From contig JAKFER010000138.1 of the NCBI GenBank assembly GCA_036675565.1, positions 1-64,000 of the forward strand: a DNA stretch of 64,000 nt. Direction: 5' to 3'. A program made the position numbers and the translations under genes. Each line of letters begins with the position of its first letter. Position 1 is the stretch's first letter. Shown here piece by piece: positions 1 to 8,013 of this stretch. This stretch comes from JACCYQ01 sp036675565. GTDB lineage: Bacteria > Bacteroidota > Bacteroidia > Chitinophagales > Chitinophagaceae. The notes below the pieces were generated by a model. It saw only the letters and a list, made by a program, of their open reading frames with translations. It did not search any database and was not told where the DNA came from.

Positions 1-1530
1 CAGGTTGAATTAAAGACAAAAAGAGAAACAGACCAGGTGGGAGTTTTGATTGAAGTAGAAAACAGTACTGTCATCCGACAGGAACCTGTTGCCATGCCCA
101 CAGGCACCAGCATCTGCATGAAAAATCTTTTTTTCAATGTACCGGCTCGTAGAAATTTTCTCAAAACCAATGCAGCTGAATTAAGACATATCATAGATGA
201 ATTTACCCGGGTGGCGCTTGCCTTTCCACAAGTATTTTTTTCACTCACAACTAACGGGCAGCAAATGTTTCACCTGGAAGCAGGCACATTGAAACAACGC
301 ATCATTCAGTTACTGGGATCTAATTACAATACCAAACTGGTTAGTGTAAAAGAAGAAACGGATTATTTAAATATTCATGGTTTTGTTGGCAAACCAGACA
401 CGGCCAAGAAGACTCGTGGCGATCAATACTTTTTTGTCAACAACCGTTTTATTAAAAGTGCTTATCTCAATCATGCCATCATGAATGCATACAGCGAAAT
501 GATCCCTTCGGAAAGTTTCCCTATGTATGTACTATTTATTGATCTGGACCCGGTACAAGTGGATGTGAATGTGCATCCCACCAAACAGGAAATTAAATTT
601 GAAGATGAAAGGATAGTATACGCATTTGTACAGGCTGCCATAAAACATTCACTGGCGCAATTCAGCATTACGCCAACACTGGATTTTGATCTCGATGCAT
701 CGATACAGCAATTGCCTTCCATCCAACAACCTTTTACAGAACAAAAACAATGGGCGGCCAAATCATCTTCCATTTTTGAAGGATTTACCCAACAACACCA
801 GGCTCATTCTATTAGTTCTTCACCGGGACAATCAGAAAGACCATGGAAATCTTTATTGGATGAATTGCCCCGCGAACCGGTTCCCGGCCAGGAACCTGAC
901 TTTCGTGCACATCCGCAAAATACCGGTTTTTTAAAATCGGCTAGTCCTGCCAGTTACCTGCATGATGCGCAGCATACCCAGGTAAATAATACATATATTT
1001 TAATTCCCTCACCTTCGGGATTTTTACTGATTCACCAGCAGGCGGCACATGAAAGGGTTTTGTATGAAAAAATGAATGAGGCGCTTACCGGCAAACCGGT
1101 TGCTACCCAACAAAGTCTTTTTCCTGTTAGTATTGACCTGGTACCCGCCGATGCTGCTATTTTAGAAGAAGTACTGCCGGAACTGCGTTTATTGGGATTC
1201 ATGATTGAACCTTTTGGCAAAAATACCTACGTAATACAGGGAACACCGGCTGATGTGGAACAGGGATATGAAAAAAACACGGTGGAAACTTTACTTGACC
1301 AGTATAAACATTTCAGCAACGATGTAAAATTCTCGAAGCGTGAAAAATTGATCAGGGCGGCTGCCTGGCAGCAAAGCATAAAGCCGGGCAAGCGACTAAC
1401 GGAAAGGGAAATGCGCAATTTAACCACCGATCTTTTTGCATCGGGTCAACCGAATATTGCCCCGAACGGCTCGCCAGTTTTCCTGGAATTTAAAAATGAA
1501 CAATTAGATAAAATGTTTGGCAGATCATAA
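1..1530 (+). CDS. mutL: DNA mismatch repair protein MutL, 3' part (5' end outside window)
   Basis: MutL couples mismatch recognition by MutS to downstream repair steps. The reading frame is open from base 1, so the start and most of the GHKL ATPase domain lie to the left. The visible part begins in the second half of the N-terminal region: a GTSICMKNLFFNVPARRNFL block matches the family's GTxVxVxxLFxNxPARxKF motif. A long low-complexity linker (about 690-960) follows, then the C-terminal dimerisation domain. The usual endonuclease motifs are altered: HQQAAHERVLYE (1033-1068) in place of DQHAxxExxxxE, and APNGSP (1459-1476) in place of CPHGRP. The MutL identity is secure. Nicking activity is doubtful on these residues. 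Confidence 0.95.
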   Translation, partial: QVELKTKRETDQVGVLIEVENSTVIRQEPVAMPTGTSICMKNLFFNVPARRNFLKTNAAELRHIIDEFTRVALAFPQVFFSLTTNGQQMFHLEAGTLKQRIIQLLGSNYNTKLVSVKEETDYLNIHGFVGKPDTAKKTRGDQYFFVNNRFIKSAYLNHAIMNAYSEMIPSESFPMYVLFIDLDPVQVDVNVHPTKQEIKFEDERIVYAFVQAAIKHSLAQFSITPTLDFDLDASIQQLPSIQQPFTEQKQWAAKSSSIFEGFTQQHQAHSISSSPGQSERPWKSLLDELPREPVPGQEPDFRAHPQNTGFLKSASPASYLHDAQHTQVNNTYILIPSPSGFLLIHQQAAHERVLYEKMNEALTGKPVATQQSLFPVSIDLVPADAAILEEVLPELRLLGFMIEPFGKNTYVIQGTPADVEQGYEKNTVETLLDQYKHFSNDVKFSKREKLIRAAAWQQSIKPGKRLTEREMRNLTTDLFASGQPNIAPNGSPVFLEFKNEQLDKMFGRS

Positions 1531-1549
1531 GCATGATTTAAATGCGGGA

Positions 1550-2896
1550 TCAATATTTTTGCCGTAGTTCCTGGATAAATTTCTCAACCCCTCTCCTGAT
1601 ATCGGTAGATGAAGCCCGGTGATTATTCACCAGAACCGAAACAATCAGCAACTTATCTTTTTTAGTGATTAAAAATCCACTCAAAGCCACCACGCCACCC
1701 AACGTACCAGTCTTGGCATAAATAAAACTGCTGTCAGTTACATAATAATTACGCAAGGTGCCGGTGTTACCGGTTGCAAAAATATTTTTTAGACGATCCA
1801 TTCCAAACTGTTTCTTCATCTTTTCAAGGATCGAAATAAAGTTTTGCGGGGTAAATAAATTATACCGGCTCAATCCTGAACCATCGGCCCAGCGCGGCTT
1901 TTGTTGAAGATCCATGAATTCCGTTTTCATCATGGTATCTATGGCCAGTGATTCATTCATCACACCAAACAATTTATTACTTACCATAAGCAATGTTTGC
2001 TCTGCAAAAAAGTTATCGCTTCTATACATTAATGGTTTCAGCATTGAATCGAGTGGCTGAGAATAAATGATCTCTTTATTTAAATTATAATCATGAGCAG
2101 CCGTGAATGAAGAAACATTTTCTGCTTTCAACGTATCTTTCAATAGTTCAGAAACAAAACCCTCATGTGCACGATAAGGAAAATTTGCATTGGTAAATGC
2201 AGATGTCGAAGGTCTGATATAAAATTCATTTTCATCAATGGCGCGGTCAATTCGAAAACGATTTGATTTTACTGCACTTGTTTCCCTGTTAAAAACAAAA
2301 GTTGTATCCGGATCATTACTCCTGATGTGAACTGGGATGGGAAAACTGTTCAATGTATTATTCACCAGGTTAAATCGAAGCACATTCCCGTATACCGGGA
2401 ATGGCGAACGTTCAGCCATATAAGTTGCGTCATAATCATTCCATGCCCAGCCATTTCCCCAATGGCTTGTTTTCCAGGCTGACAAATCCCAGCGGATATT
2501 TTTTTCATTTTCCAGCCTCTCATACAATGGTTGATGCTTATAATCCGGGTGCAAAAAAGTAGGGTCCCCAGCAGGAAAAACCAGCATGGTACCATGATTA
2601 TCTCTTGCTATACTGGCAGCTACAATACTATCACCCAAAAATTTCATGGCTGCAAAAATGGTTGGGATCTTGGTATTGCTTGCCGGGACAAAAAACTGGT
2701 CCCCCTGGTAGTTGTATAGATATTTTTTCGCTCCCGCATCATACACACTGATACCTGTATGCGCAGTTACAAACGCGGTATCATTCAGCATAAATCGTTC
2801 AGCTGATCGTCCGATCTTTTTCTGAACCGAGCAGGATGCAAAAACAAAGATTGCAATAAGAAAAAAGAAATTTCGAATCGTCTTGAACAAAAACAT
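1550..2896 (-). CDS. dacB: D-alanyl-D-alanine carboxypeptidase/endopeptidase, PBP4 type (peptidase family S13), lipoprotein
   Basis: Penicillin-binding protein that trims or cleaves peptidoglycan peptide cross-links in the periplasm. All three active-site motifs of the family are visible: SNTK (S73-K76), SDN (293-295) and KTG (395-397, in AKTGTLGG). The N-terminus is hydrophobic and ends in a lipobox-like FASC (Cys22), which suggests anchoring to a membrane rather than a free periplasmic enzyme. The length of 448 aa is normal for S13 enzymes. It lies 5 nt downstream of the Gfo/Idh/MocA gene on the same strand, so the two are probably co-transcribed, although no functional link is obvious. Confidence 0.93.
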   Translation of the reverse strand: MFLFKTIRNFFFLIAIFVFASCSVQKKIGRSAERFMLNDTAFVTAHTGISVYDAGAKKYLYNYQGDQFFVPASNTKIPTIFAAMKFLGDSIVAASIARDNHGTMLVFPAGDPTFLHPDYKHQPLYERLENEKNIRWDLSAWKTSHWGNGWAWNDYDATYMAERSPFPVYGNVLRFNLVNNTLNSFPIPVHIRSNDPDTTFVFNRETSAVKSNRFRIDRAIDENEFYIRPSTSAFTNANFPYRAHEGFVSELLKDTLKAENVSSFTAAHDYNLNKEIIYSQPLDSMLKPLMYRSDNFFAEQTLLMVSNKLFGVMNESLAIDTMMKTEFMDLQQKPRWADGSGLSRYNLFTPQNFISILEKMKKQFGMDRLKNIFATGNTGTLRNYYVTDSSFIYAKTGTLGGVVALSGFLITKKDKLLIVSVLVNNHRASSTDIRRGVEKFIQELRQKY

Positions 2897-2901
2897 AGCA
2901 G

Positions 2902-3942
2902 TTATTTTAGGTTGATGCGCTTTCCTTCGGCGGAACTTTCCATGGCAGCCTGGATGATTCGGATACCTTTTATGCTGTCTGTTGCCGGTACAGGATTAGG
3001 ACCATTATTTAAAAGCGCATGGTGAATATCGTTATAGTAACCCATATAATTCCCGGGTGTTGAAAAAGTTGTTTTACGTATCACTCCTTCACTGACTTCT
3101 GTATGTAAAATACCATCTGCTTCTTCCTGTGGTTTGCACCAGGGTTCAATAGTCGGTATAACACCCTTCAGTAGTTGCTGTTCCTGCAGGTCTGAACGAT
3201 GTTGTAAAAAACTGCCCTTGGTTCCATGCAGTATATAACCATAATATGATTCACGCACCATAGAGGATGCTTTTAACCTAACTCGTAATCCATCATAGTA
3301 TAAAAGCAATTCAAAATAATCATCGGTCTGCGCATTTTCTTTCATCGCCCAAACATCGCCGAAAACCGCATTGGGCCAGCCAAATAATTGCAAAGACTGG
3401 TCAATGATATGCGATCCGAGATCGTACAATGTGCCGGAACCGGGCAGGTCAGATTCTTTGTGGATCTTCCCGCTATGCTCGGGGCGATAACGATCGAAGC
3501 GGATCTCGACTTCTTTGATATCTCCCAAAAGATCCAGGGCTAAAATATTTTTTACTGCATGATAATCTCCATCGTAGCGCCGGTTCTGGTAAACACTCAG
3601 TAATACTTTATGTTTTTCGGCCAGTGCAAACAGTTCTTCGCCTTCGGCCAGGGTAACCGCAAATGGTTTTTCAACAATGGTATGCTTGCCAGCTTCAATG
3701 GATTTTTTTGCAAATTCAAAATGCGTTTGAACCGGTGTATTCACCACCACCAGTTCAATCGACGGATCTGCGATCAGTTCTTCAACCGATCGATATAATT
3801 TGGAACCAGGATATTTCTCCCGCGATTCATTCTTACTTCTTTCAACAATAGCCGTCAACTCAAATCCTGGGTGAGATTCAATAAAAGGCGCATGAAATAA
3901 TTTTCCGCTCATGCCATACGAAAGAATGCCAGTTTTTATCAT
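2902..3942 (-). CDS. Gfo/Idh/MocA family NAD(P)-dependent oxidoreductase
   Basis: 346-aa two-domain dehydrogenase. The N-terminal Rossmann region begins with a GILSYGMSGKLFHAPF glycine-rich turn, and the family's EKP signature is at residues 91-93 (VEKPFAVT). The family oxidises or reduces sugars, inositols or related polyols with NAD(P). GMSGK.FHAPF is typical of the YdgJ-like subgroup. The substrate cannot be read from sequence. It is the first gene of a probable two-gene unit with dacB, and its upstream region (3943-4115) holds the heptad-type repeat described separately. Confidence 0.88.
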   Translation of the reverse strand: MIKTGILSYGMSGKLFHAPFIESHPGFELTAIVERSKNESREKYPGSKLYRSVEELIADPSIELVVVNTPVQTHFEFAKKSIEAGKHTIVEKPFAVTLAEGEELFALAEKHKVLLSVYQNRRYDGDYHAVKNILALDLLGDIKEVEIRFDRYRPEHSGKIHKESDLPGSGTLYDLGSHIIDQSLQLFGWPNAVFGDVWAMKENAQTDDYFELLLYYDGLRVRLKASSMVRESYYGYILHGTKGSFLQHRSDLQEQQLLKGVIPTIEPWCKPQEEADGILHTEVSEGVIRKTTFSTPGNYMGYYNDIHHALLNNGPNPVPATDSIKGIRIIQAAMESSAEGKRINLK

Positions 3943-4115
3943 TGTTGGATCGTTTAGTGTTTAGCGTTTAGTCGTTGAGAGGTTTAGAAGTTTAGCAATT
4001 AGCGTTTATAGGTTAAAGGGTTTAAAAGTTTAATTAATCAACTATTCAACAAAATCAACCATTCAACTACAACCAGCCTGATTCCAAATTCCCAATTCCT
4101 AATCCCGTCTCAACC
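3943..4115. repeat. Composite intergenic low-complexity repeat, copy 1 (TTTAG heptads + GGAATT blocks)
   Basis: This gap is filled by degenerate GTTTAGnn heptads (about 3953-4035), followed by short blocks of the type TTCAAC/ATTCAAC and ATTCCAAATTCCCAATTCC. Read on the opposite strand, the same three blocks recur in the same order upstream of serC (about 49905-50100). Partial copies lie at 51228-51300 and 60560-60665. There is no open reading frame of note. Confidence 0.7.
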
Positions 4116-5252
4116 TCAACTCCGCTCCTGCGCCCTTAACCACCGCTCAGGAATTTCGTTGCTGCTGGCCAGCATATAATCTTTAAAACTGCAGGCTATA
4201 AAACTTTTATCGGGCAACTGCATCCACCACCTGCCTGTTTTTTTACTTTGTAAAAATGTTGTGTCCACTTCAGCAAATGCCAAATGGTATTCATTGAAAC
4301 TTTCTTTTTCATCCAATGCGGCTTCGCGATTGCCGCGGCTGCGACCATCAAAAATATACCAAAGCATCTGGCTGATCTGCCTGGCTGCTTGTGCATTTGT
4401 ATCCAGTTCGGGACGATAGCCATAAATACCAATTGTATTGATGTTCGGGCTCATGCCGGCATATTGCATCAGCACACAGGTATCTTCTCCACTTAATCCA
4501 TTGGGTGAAGGTGAATTGCCCGGTACATAACCCGAAGCAATAGCCGAAATATCAACACTCAGCATCTGGCTGTTGCGCAAAACCGGTTCCATCTCTTCGA
4601 TGTTCTCTTTTACATGGCCTACCCGGAAACAATCGAAACGGAGTTTATCCAGTGTTTCCAGCATTTTCGGGTGTATGTAATAACTCTGGAAACCGATATG
4701 ATTATAATGCCTGATGAAGTTGGGTTCACCCGTCAGCATTTCCATCAAAAAATTATCCGTACGATAAACCGAATCCATATCTAAATCAATCAGCGCATCT
4801 ATGCAGGTGGCTTCTAAAGATTTCTGGTAACCGAAATATGACTGGTATTGCGCCAGCGTCAGATCATGTGATCCTCCTAAAATGATCACCGTTTTTCCAT
4901 CATGCGTCAATGCATGCACAACCGTTTTCAGTGCAGCTATTGAATCAGCCAGGTTTGCACCCGCTTTGATGTTACCCACATCGGCCAGCTTCAGGTCATT
5001 GTGCCAGAAATACAATTTGTAAAATGCCTTGCGGATTTCATCGGGTGCTTCACTGGCTGCATGGTGCAGTCCATATCCTCTTTGTTCACCGCAACCTACA
5101 AACACAATATCCGTTTCATCCAGTTCGGGGAATTCATCTGCATATATTTTAATCACCGATCCCATTTGTTTGTCTTTGTACCCTTCATCATCCGACAACA
5201 TATGCAGGTTCAGGGGCGACAAAAAATCACTGATGTTTAAATAATCACTCAT
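4116..5252 (-). CDS. Arginase/formimidoylglutamase-fold protein with incomplete metal site
   Basis: 378 aa from the ATG at 5252. The frame stays open for 65 codons upstream, but those run into the pheS promoter and do not look like protein, so the inner Met (MSDYLNIS) is chosen. The ureohydrolase fold is shown by GGSHD (126-130), by DALID (152-156) in the place of the DAHxD metal motif, and by SVDISAI (232-238) in the place of SxDxDxxDP. Relative to arginase, one His and one Asp ligand are replaced (Leu154, Ser). The SVDISAI..PGN.PSPNG block is familiar from a Bacteroidota-specific subfamily usually named formimidoylglutamase. The reaction is uncertain. It is divergent from pheS. Confidence 0.8.
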   Translation of the reverse strand: MSDYLNISDFLSPLNLHMLSDDEGYKDKQMGSVIKIYADEFPELDETDIVFVGCGEQRGYGLHHAASEAPDEIRKAFYKLYFWHNDLKLADVGNIKAGANLADSIAALKTVVHALTHDGKTVIILGGSHDLTLAQYQSYFGYQKSLEATCIDALIDLDMDSVYRTDNFLMEMLTGEPNFIRHYNHIGFQSYYIHPKMLETLDKLRFDCFRVGHVKENIEEMEPVLRNSQMLSVDISAIASGYVPGNSPSPNGLSGEDTCVLMQYAGMSPNINTIGIYGYRPELDTNAQAARQISQMLWYIFDGRSRGNREAALDEKESFNEYHLAFAEVDTTFLQSKKTGRWWMQLPDKSFIACSFKDYMLASSNEIPERWLRAQERS

Positions 5253-5432
5253 GGCCAATGTTTGAGCAAACTTAAGTAATACCAAAATGCATTTATAAAT
5301 TACTCCGAACTTTTCCGGTATAATGCCGGTGTTGTAGCCGTTTAGTAAAATGAAAATTGGACTGTTACGGATACACAATCGGTATAAAAAACCTTTTTTA
5401 TCGGGCGATATCGCAGGCAAATGCGGAACTAT

Positions 5433-5440
5433 TATCTTTG
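5433..5440 (+). promoter_or_regulatory. Bacteroidota-type -7 box of pheS (TATCTTTG)
   Basis: The sequence matches the TAnnTTTG -7 element exactly. Only five bases separate it from the pheS ATG at 5446. In this phylum transcription starts a few bases after the box, so the mRNA would begin at or next to the start codon (leaderless). No clear -33 TTG is visible at the normal distance. Confidence 0.6.
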
Positions 5441-5445
5441 CCGCC

Positions 5446-6489
5446 ATGGAACAATTGCTGGAACAGATTGCAGCTTATCGCAACGAAATTGAAGCAACAA
5501 CAGTGAGTGATGCACAAGCGGCGGAACAATTCCGCATCAAATGGATAGGCACCAAAGGACTGGTTAAAAGCCTTATGGGTGAAATGAAGAATGTACCGGT
5601 TGAACGCAAAAAAGAATTCGGCCAGGTAATGAACGAGTTCAAATTATTTGTTGAAGGCAAATATGAGTCATTCAAAACTGCCACGGCCGCCAGTTCCGAA
5701 GAAACCGCCGGTATTGACCTTACACTGCCTGGCGACACTTTACCACTTGGCACCCGCCACCCCATCAGCCTGGTGCGCAACCGCATTGTTTCCATTTTTC
5801 AACGGCTTGGTTTTTCCATTGCCGAAGGACCAGAAATAGAAGATGACTTTCACAATTTTACCGCGTTGAACCTGCCGGAGGATCACCCGGCTCGCGACAT
5901 GCAGGATACTTTTTATATACATCGTGCAGAAGGCGAAAGCGGCACCGACTGGTTATTGCGTACGCATACCAGCAATGTACAGATCCGCGAAATGCAGAAA
6001 GGCAAACTTCCAATACGCATTATTTGTCCTGGCCGCGTGTATCGCAACGAAACCATCAGTGCCCGGGCACATTGTTTTTTTCACCAGGTTGAAGGTCTGT
6101 ACATCGATGAATCCGTAAGCTTTGCCGACTTAAAACAAACGCTGTACTTTTTTGTGCAGGAGATGTTTGGCAAAGATGTAAAAGTGCGTTTTCGCCCTTC
6201 ATATTTTCCTTTTACCGAACCCAGCGCCGAAATGGACATCAGTTGTTTTATCTGCGGTGGCAAAGGTTGCCGTGTTTGCAAACATACTGGCTGGGTTGAG
6301 ATTTTGGGTTGCGGTATGGTGCACCCGAACGTTTTGCAAAACTGTGGTATCGATCCCAATAAATACACAGGCTTTGCCTTCGGCATGGGCATCGAACGAC
6401 CTGCCATGTTATTATACGGCGTCAACGACCTGCGCTTGTTTAGCGAAAATGATGTACGCTTTCTGAAACAGTTTACGAGTGCTATTTAG
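5446..6489 (+). CDS. pheS: Phenylalanyl-tRNA synthetase alpha subunit
   Basis: Catalytic subunit of the alpha2-beta2 enzyme that charges tRNA-Phe. The start is the ATG at 5446 (MEQLLEQIAAYRNEI), giving 347 aa. The frame is open to 5350, but that stretch holds the promoter. An N-terminal coiled coil is followed by the class II core: GTRHPIS, a FHQVEGLYID block (motif 2 region), the Cys-rich CFICGGKGCRVC insert typical of bacterial PheS, and motif 3 FGMGIERPAMLLYG near the C-terminus. pheT is not adjacent in this window. A REP-like hairpin lies 40 bp downstream. Confidence 0.97.
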   Translation: MEQLLEQIAAYRNEIEATTVSDAQAAEQFRIKWIGTKGLVKSLMGEMKNVPVERKKEFGQVMNEFKLFVEGKYESFKTATAASSEETAGIDLTLPGDTLPLGTRHPISLVRNRIVSIFQRLGFSIAEGPEIEDDFHNFTALNLPEDHPARDMQDTFYIHRAEGESGTDWLLRTHTSNVQIREMQKGKLPIRIICPGRVYRNETISARAHCFFHQVEGLYIDESVSFADLKQTLYFFVQEMFGKDVKVRFRPSYFPFTEPSAEMDISCFICGGKGCRVCKHTGWVEILGCGMVHPNVLQNCGIDPNKYTGFAFGMGIERPAMLLYGVNDLRLFSENDVRFLKQFTSAI

Positions 6490-6528
6490 TTTTTGTTAGC
6501 CGGCTGTAATACTACTATTTAGCTTCGC

Positions 6529-6590
6529 TTGCGCCTGCCCCGGTGAGGACACCGATAATTATCGGTGGACGGAACCGGGGTCGCACACTT
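6529..6590 (+). repeat. REP-like palindromic element, copy 1
   Basis: Conserved flanks (TTGCGCCTGCCCCGG and GGAACCGGGGTCGCAC) surround a perfect palindrome, CACCGATAATTATCGGTG. CCCCGGT at the left pairs with ACCGGGG at the right, so the element can fold as a two-tier hairpin. A second copy with the same flanks but a different core is at 24827-24875. Both lie 40-55 bp behind the stop codon of a plus-strand gene, in the same orientation. Confidence 0.75.
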
Positions 6591-6652
6591 ATGCGGTTGG
6601 ATTGCTATGGAACACATTTTATTCATTCAGTAGACAAAATTCATTTCAACCA

Positions 6653-7099
6653 ATGTCTTCTAATATTTTAAAAATCATTCCAACAGATCCTTCATTTGTT
6701 CCTGGTAACACCAATCAGCAAAAAGCAAAAATATATTTGTCCAAATTATTCAACCAAGAAGACATAGAGTTTAAAATCACTGATGCCATTGAATTTATTG
6801 ACCAGGGATCTAATTTTGAAAGAGTTTCATGTAATTTTTGTGGTGCAGATATCGAAACAACTGCCTGGCAAAACGCTATGGATAGTGCATTTTTAAAGAA
6901 GTTTACTAATCTTTCATTTACATCACCTTGTTGCAACAAACTAACATCCCTAAATGACCTTAATTATACTTCGCCAGCAGGCTTTGCAAAGTTTGTGATC
7001 AATATTTCTGATGCAAAAAATGAAATCGATGTAAATAATTTAAAAGATTTGCAGGAATTTCTAGGAACGCACTTACGACTTATCATTACGCAATATTGA
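6653..7099 (+). CDS. Hypothetical Cys-rich protein, putative zinc-binding
   Basis: 148 aa from the ATG at 6653 (MSSNILKIIP). An in-frame TTG at 6602 is less likely because it lies close to the repeat. Not recognised. CxxC at 60/63 (SCNFCGAD) and CC at 93/94 (SPCCNKL) could form a small zinc ribbon. There is no signal peptide or membrane segment, so it is probably cytoplasmic. It sits alone between two unrelated repeat elements (6529-6590 and 7107-7240) and looks more AT-rich than pheS, which suggests an accessory gene inserted here. Its role is unknown. Confidence 0.6.
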   Translation: MSSNILKIIPTDPSFVPGNTNQQKAKIYLSKLFNQEDIEFKITDAIEFIDQGSNFERVSCNFCGADIETTAWQNAMDSAFLKKFTNLSFTSPCCNKLTSLNDLNYTSPAGFAKFVINISDAKNEIDVNNLKDLQEFLGTHLRLIITQY

Positions 7100-7106
7100 T
7101 TTAATA

Positions 7107-7240
7107 AATCCTGAAGGATTCAAATGTTTATAGAAAAGGATGATTGTGTTTTCATTCGACCCCTTCGGGTCGTATTTCTGCTTTTTTCTTTTTCTATAAA
7201 CATCTAATCCCTCCGGGATTAAACCTTTTGGAGGGATTAG
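7107..7240. repeat. MITE-like nested inverted repeat
   Basis: ATGTTTATAGAAAA (7124-7137) is matched by its exact inverse TTTTCTATAAACAT (7190-7203). Outside each arm is a small hairpin (AATCC..GGATT at 7107-7120; AATCCC..GGGATT at 7206-7220), and in the middle a third (GACCC..GGGTC, 7158-7171). CTAATCCCTCC (7204-7214) also pairs perfectly with GGAGGGATTAG (7230-7240). The whole is a symmetric element of about 130 bp with no coding frame. Similar TTTATAG/CCCTTCGGG elements are, from memory, scattered in Bacteroidota intergenic DNA. Confidence 0.7.
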
Positions 7241-7275
7241 CGCAAAATTTTTATAGCAAAAAAGTAGTTACCTTA

Positions 7276-8013
7276 TCAATACCTTGCAGCTATCCGGAAC
7301 ATAAACCGTTCGGGTTCGCCGATCACACCTCCTTCTTCTCTTCTTTTCTTTAACTCATCAGACTGGTACCAGGCATTAGCCTTTGTTGAATCCATGATAG
7401 CCGATACAATGACCACTTTTTTATCGTTACCATCTTCATGACCATAAGCACGCAAGGCCAGGCCATTATCCATTCCAGCCTTTCTTCCTTCTTCAAAATT
7501 AGTTTGCCAGGTATTCCAATCTTTAACGGTTATGCTGGTTTGTACACGCATCACCTCTGGACCAATAAATGATGTATCCTGGAATGTCATGTTGATGAAT
7601 TTAAAAACAGGTGTGCCTGTTACGCCACCTTTCCGCATAGCTGTTTTCAAACTCGCATCATTGGCAAATGCTTTGCCTTTTGCCATATCATCACATTTCA
7701 CCACCACCATAACCATATTGGGATCTTTCACTCCACGGCCAATAACATAATTGCGTATTCCATTCACCCGGCGCATAGAGTCGTGCTCGTCATAAGAGAC
7801 TTTCCATTTTTCAAAATCGGCCACCGTATGCATAGCAATCATCATGTTTTCCGGCGTGGTAACAATGGTATTTGTTTGCTGCGCTTCTACCGGCGTAATA
7901 TTTTCGGTCATGGTGGTATCAGCATCGTTATCTCCCCCGTTGCTGCCACAGGAAACCATACAGGTTACCATAGCTGCAATAAACAGCATGTTGATTAGTT
8001 GCGACTGTTTCAT
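7276..8013 (-). CDS. Lipoprotein with two tandem homologous alpha-beta domains
   Basis: 245 aa from the ATG at 8013 (MKQSQLIN). The longer frame to 8115 lacks a signal. The N-terminus is hydrophobic with lipobox MVSC (Cys22), then an acidic spacer. Two homologous halves follow (about 55-140 and 150-240). Each has a W-containing start (DFEKWKVSYDEHD / DWNTWQTNFEEGR), an N-G-[IL] block, a hydrophobic strand (MVMVVVKCDD / KVVIVSAIMD), an alpha-helix (ASLKTAMRKGGVTG / DELKKRREEGGVIG) and a final strand. The pattern resembles a fused ferredoxin-like (ABM-type) dimer. Function is unknown. It is probably an outer-membrane or periplasm-facing lipoprotein. Confidence 0.75.
   Translation of the reverse strand: MKQSQLINMLFIAAMVTCMVSCGSNGGDNDADTTMTENITPVEAQQTNTIVTTPENMMIAMHTVADFEKWKVSYDEHDSMRRVNGIRNYVIGRGVKDPNMVMVVVKCDDMAKGKAFANDASLKTAMRKGGVTGTPVFKFINMTFQDTSFIGPEVMRVQTSITVKDWNTWQTNFEEGRKAGMDNGLALRAYGHEDGNDKKVVIVSAIMDSTKANAWYQSDELKKRREEGGVIGEPERFMFRIAARY

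Noticed and set aside
3943..4115. CRISPR array
   Set aside because: Repeat units are 7 bases and degenerate, with no unique spacers and no cas genes nearby.
5350..5445. Longer N-terminus of PheS
   Set aside because: The 32 extra residues do not match the family and the stretch contains the -7 box. The ATG at 5446 gives the normal start.
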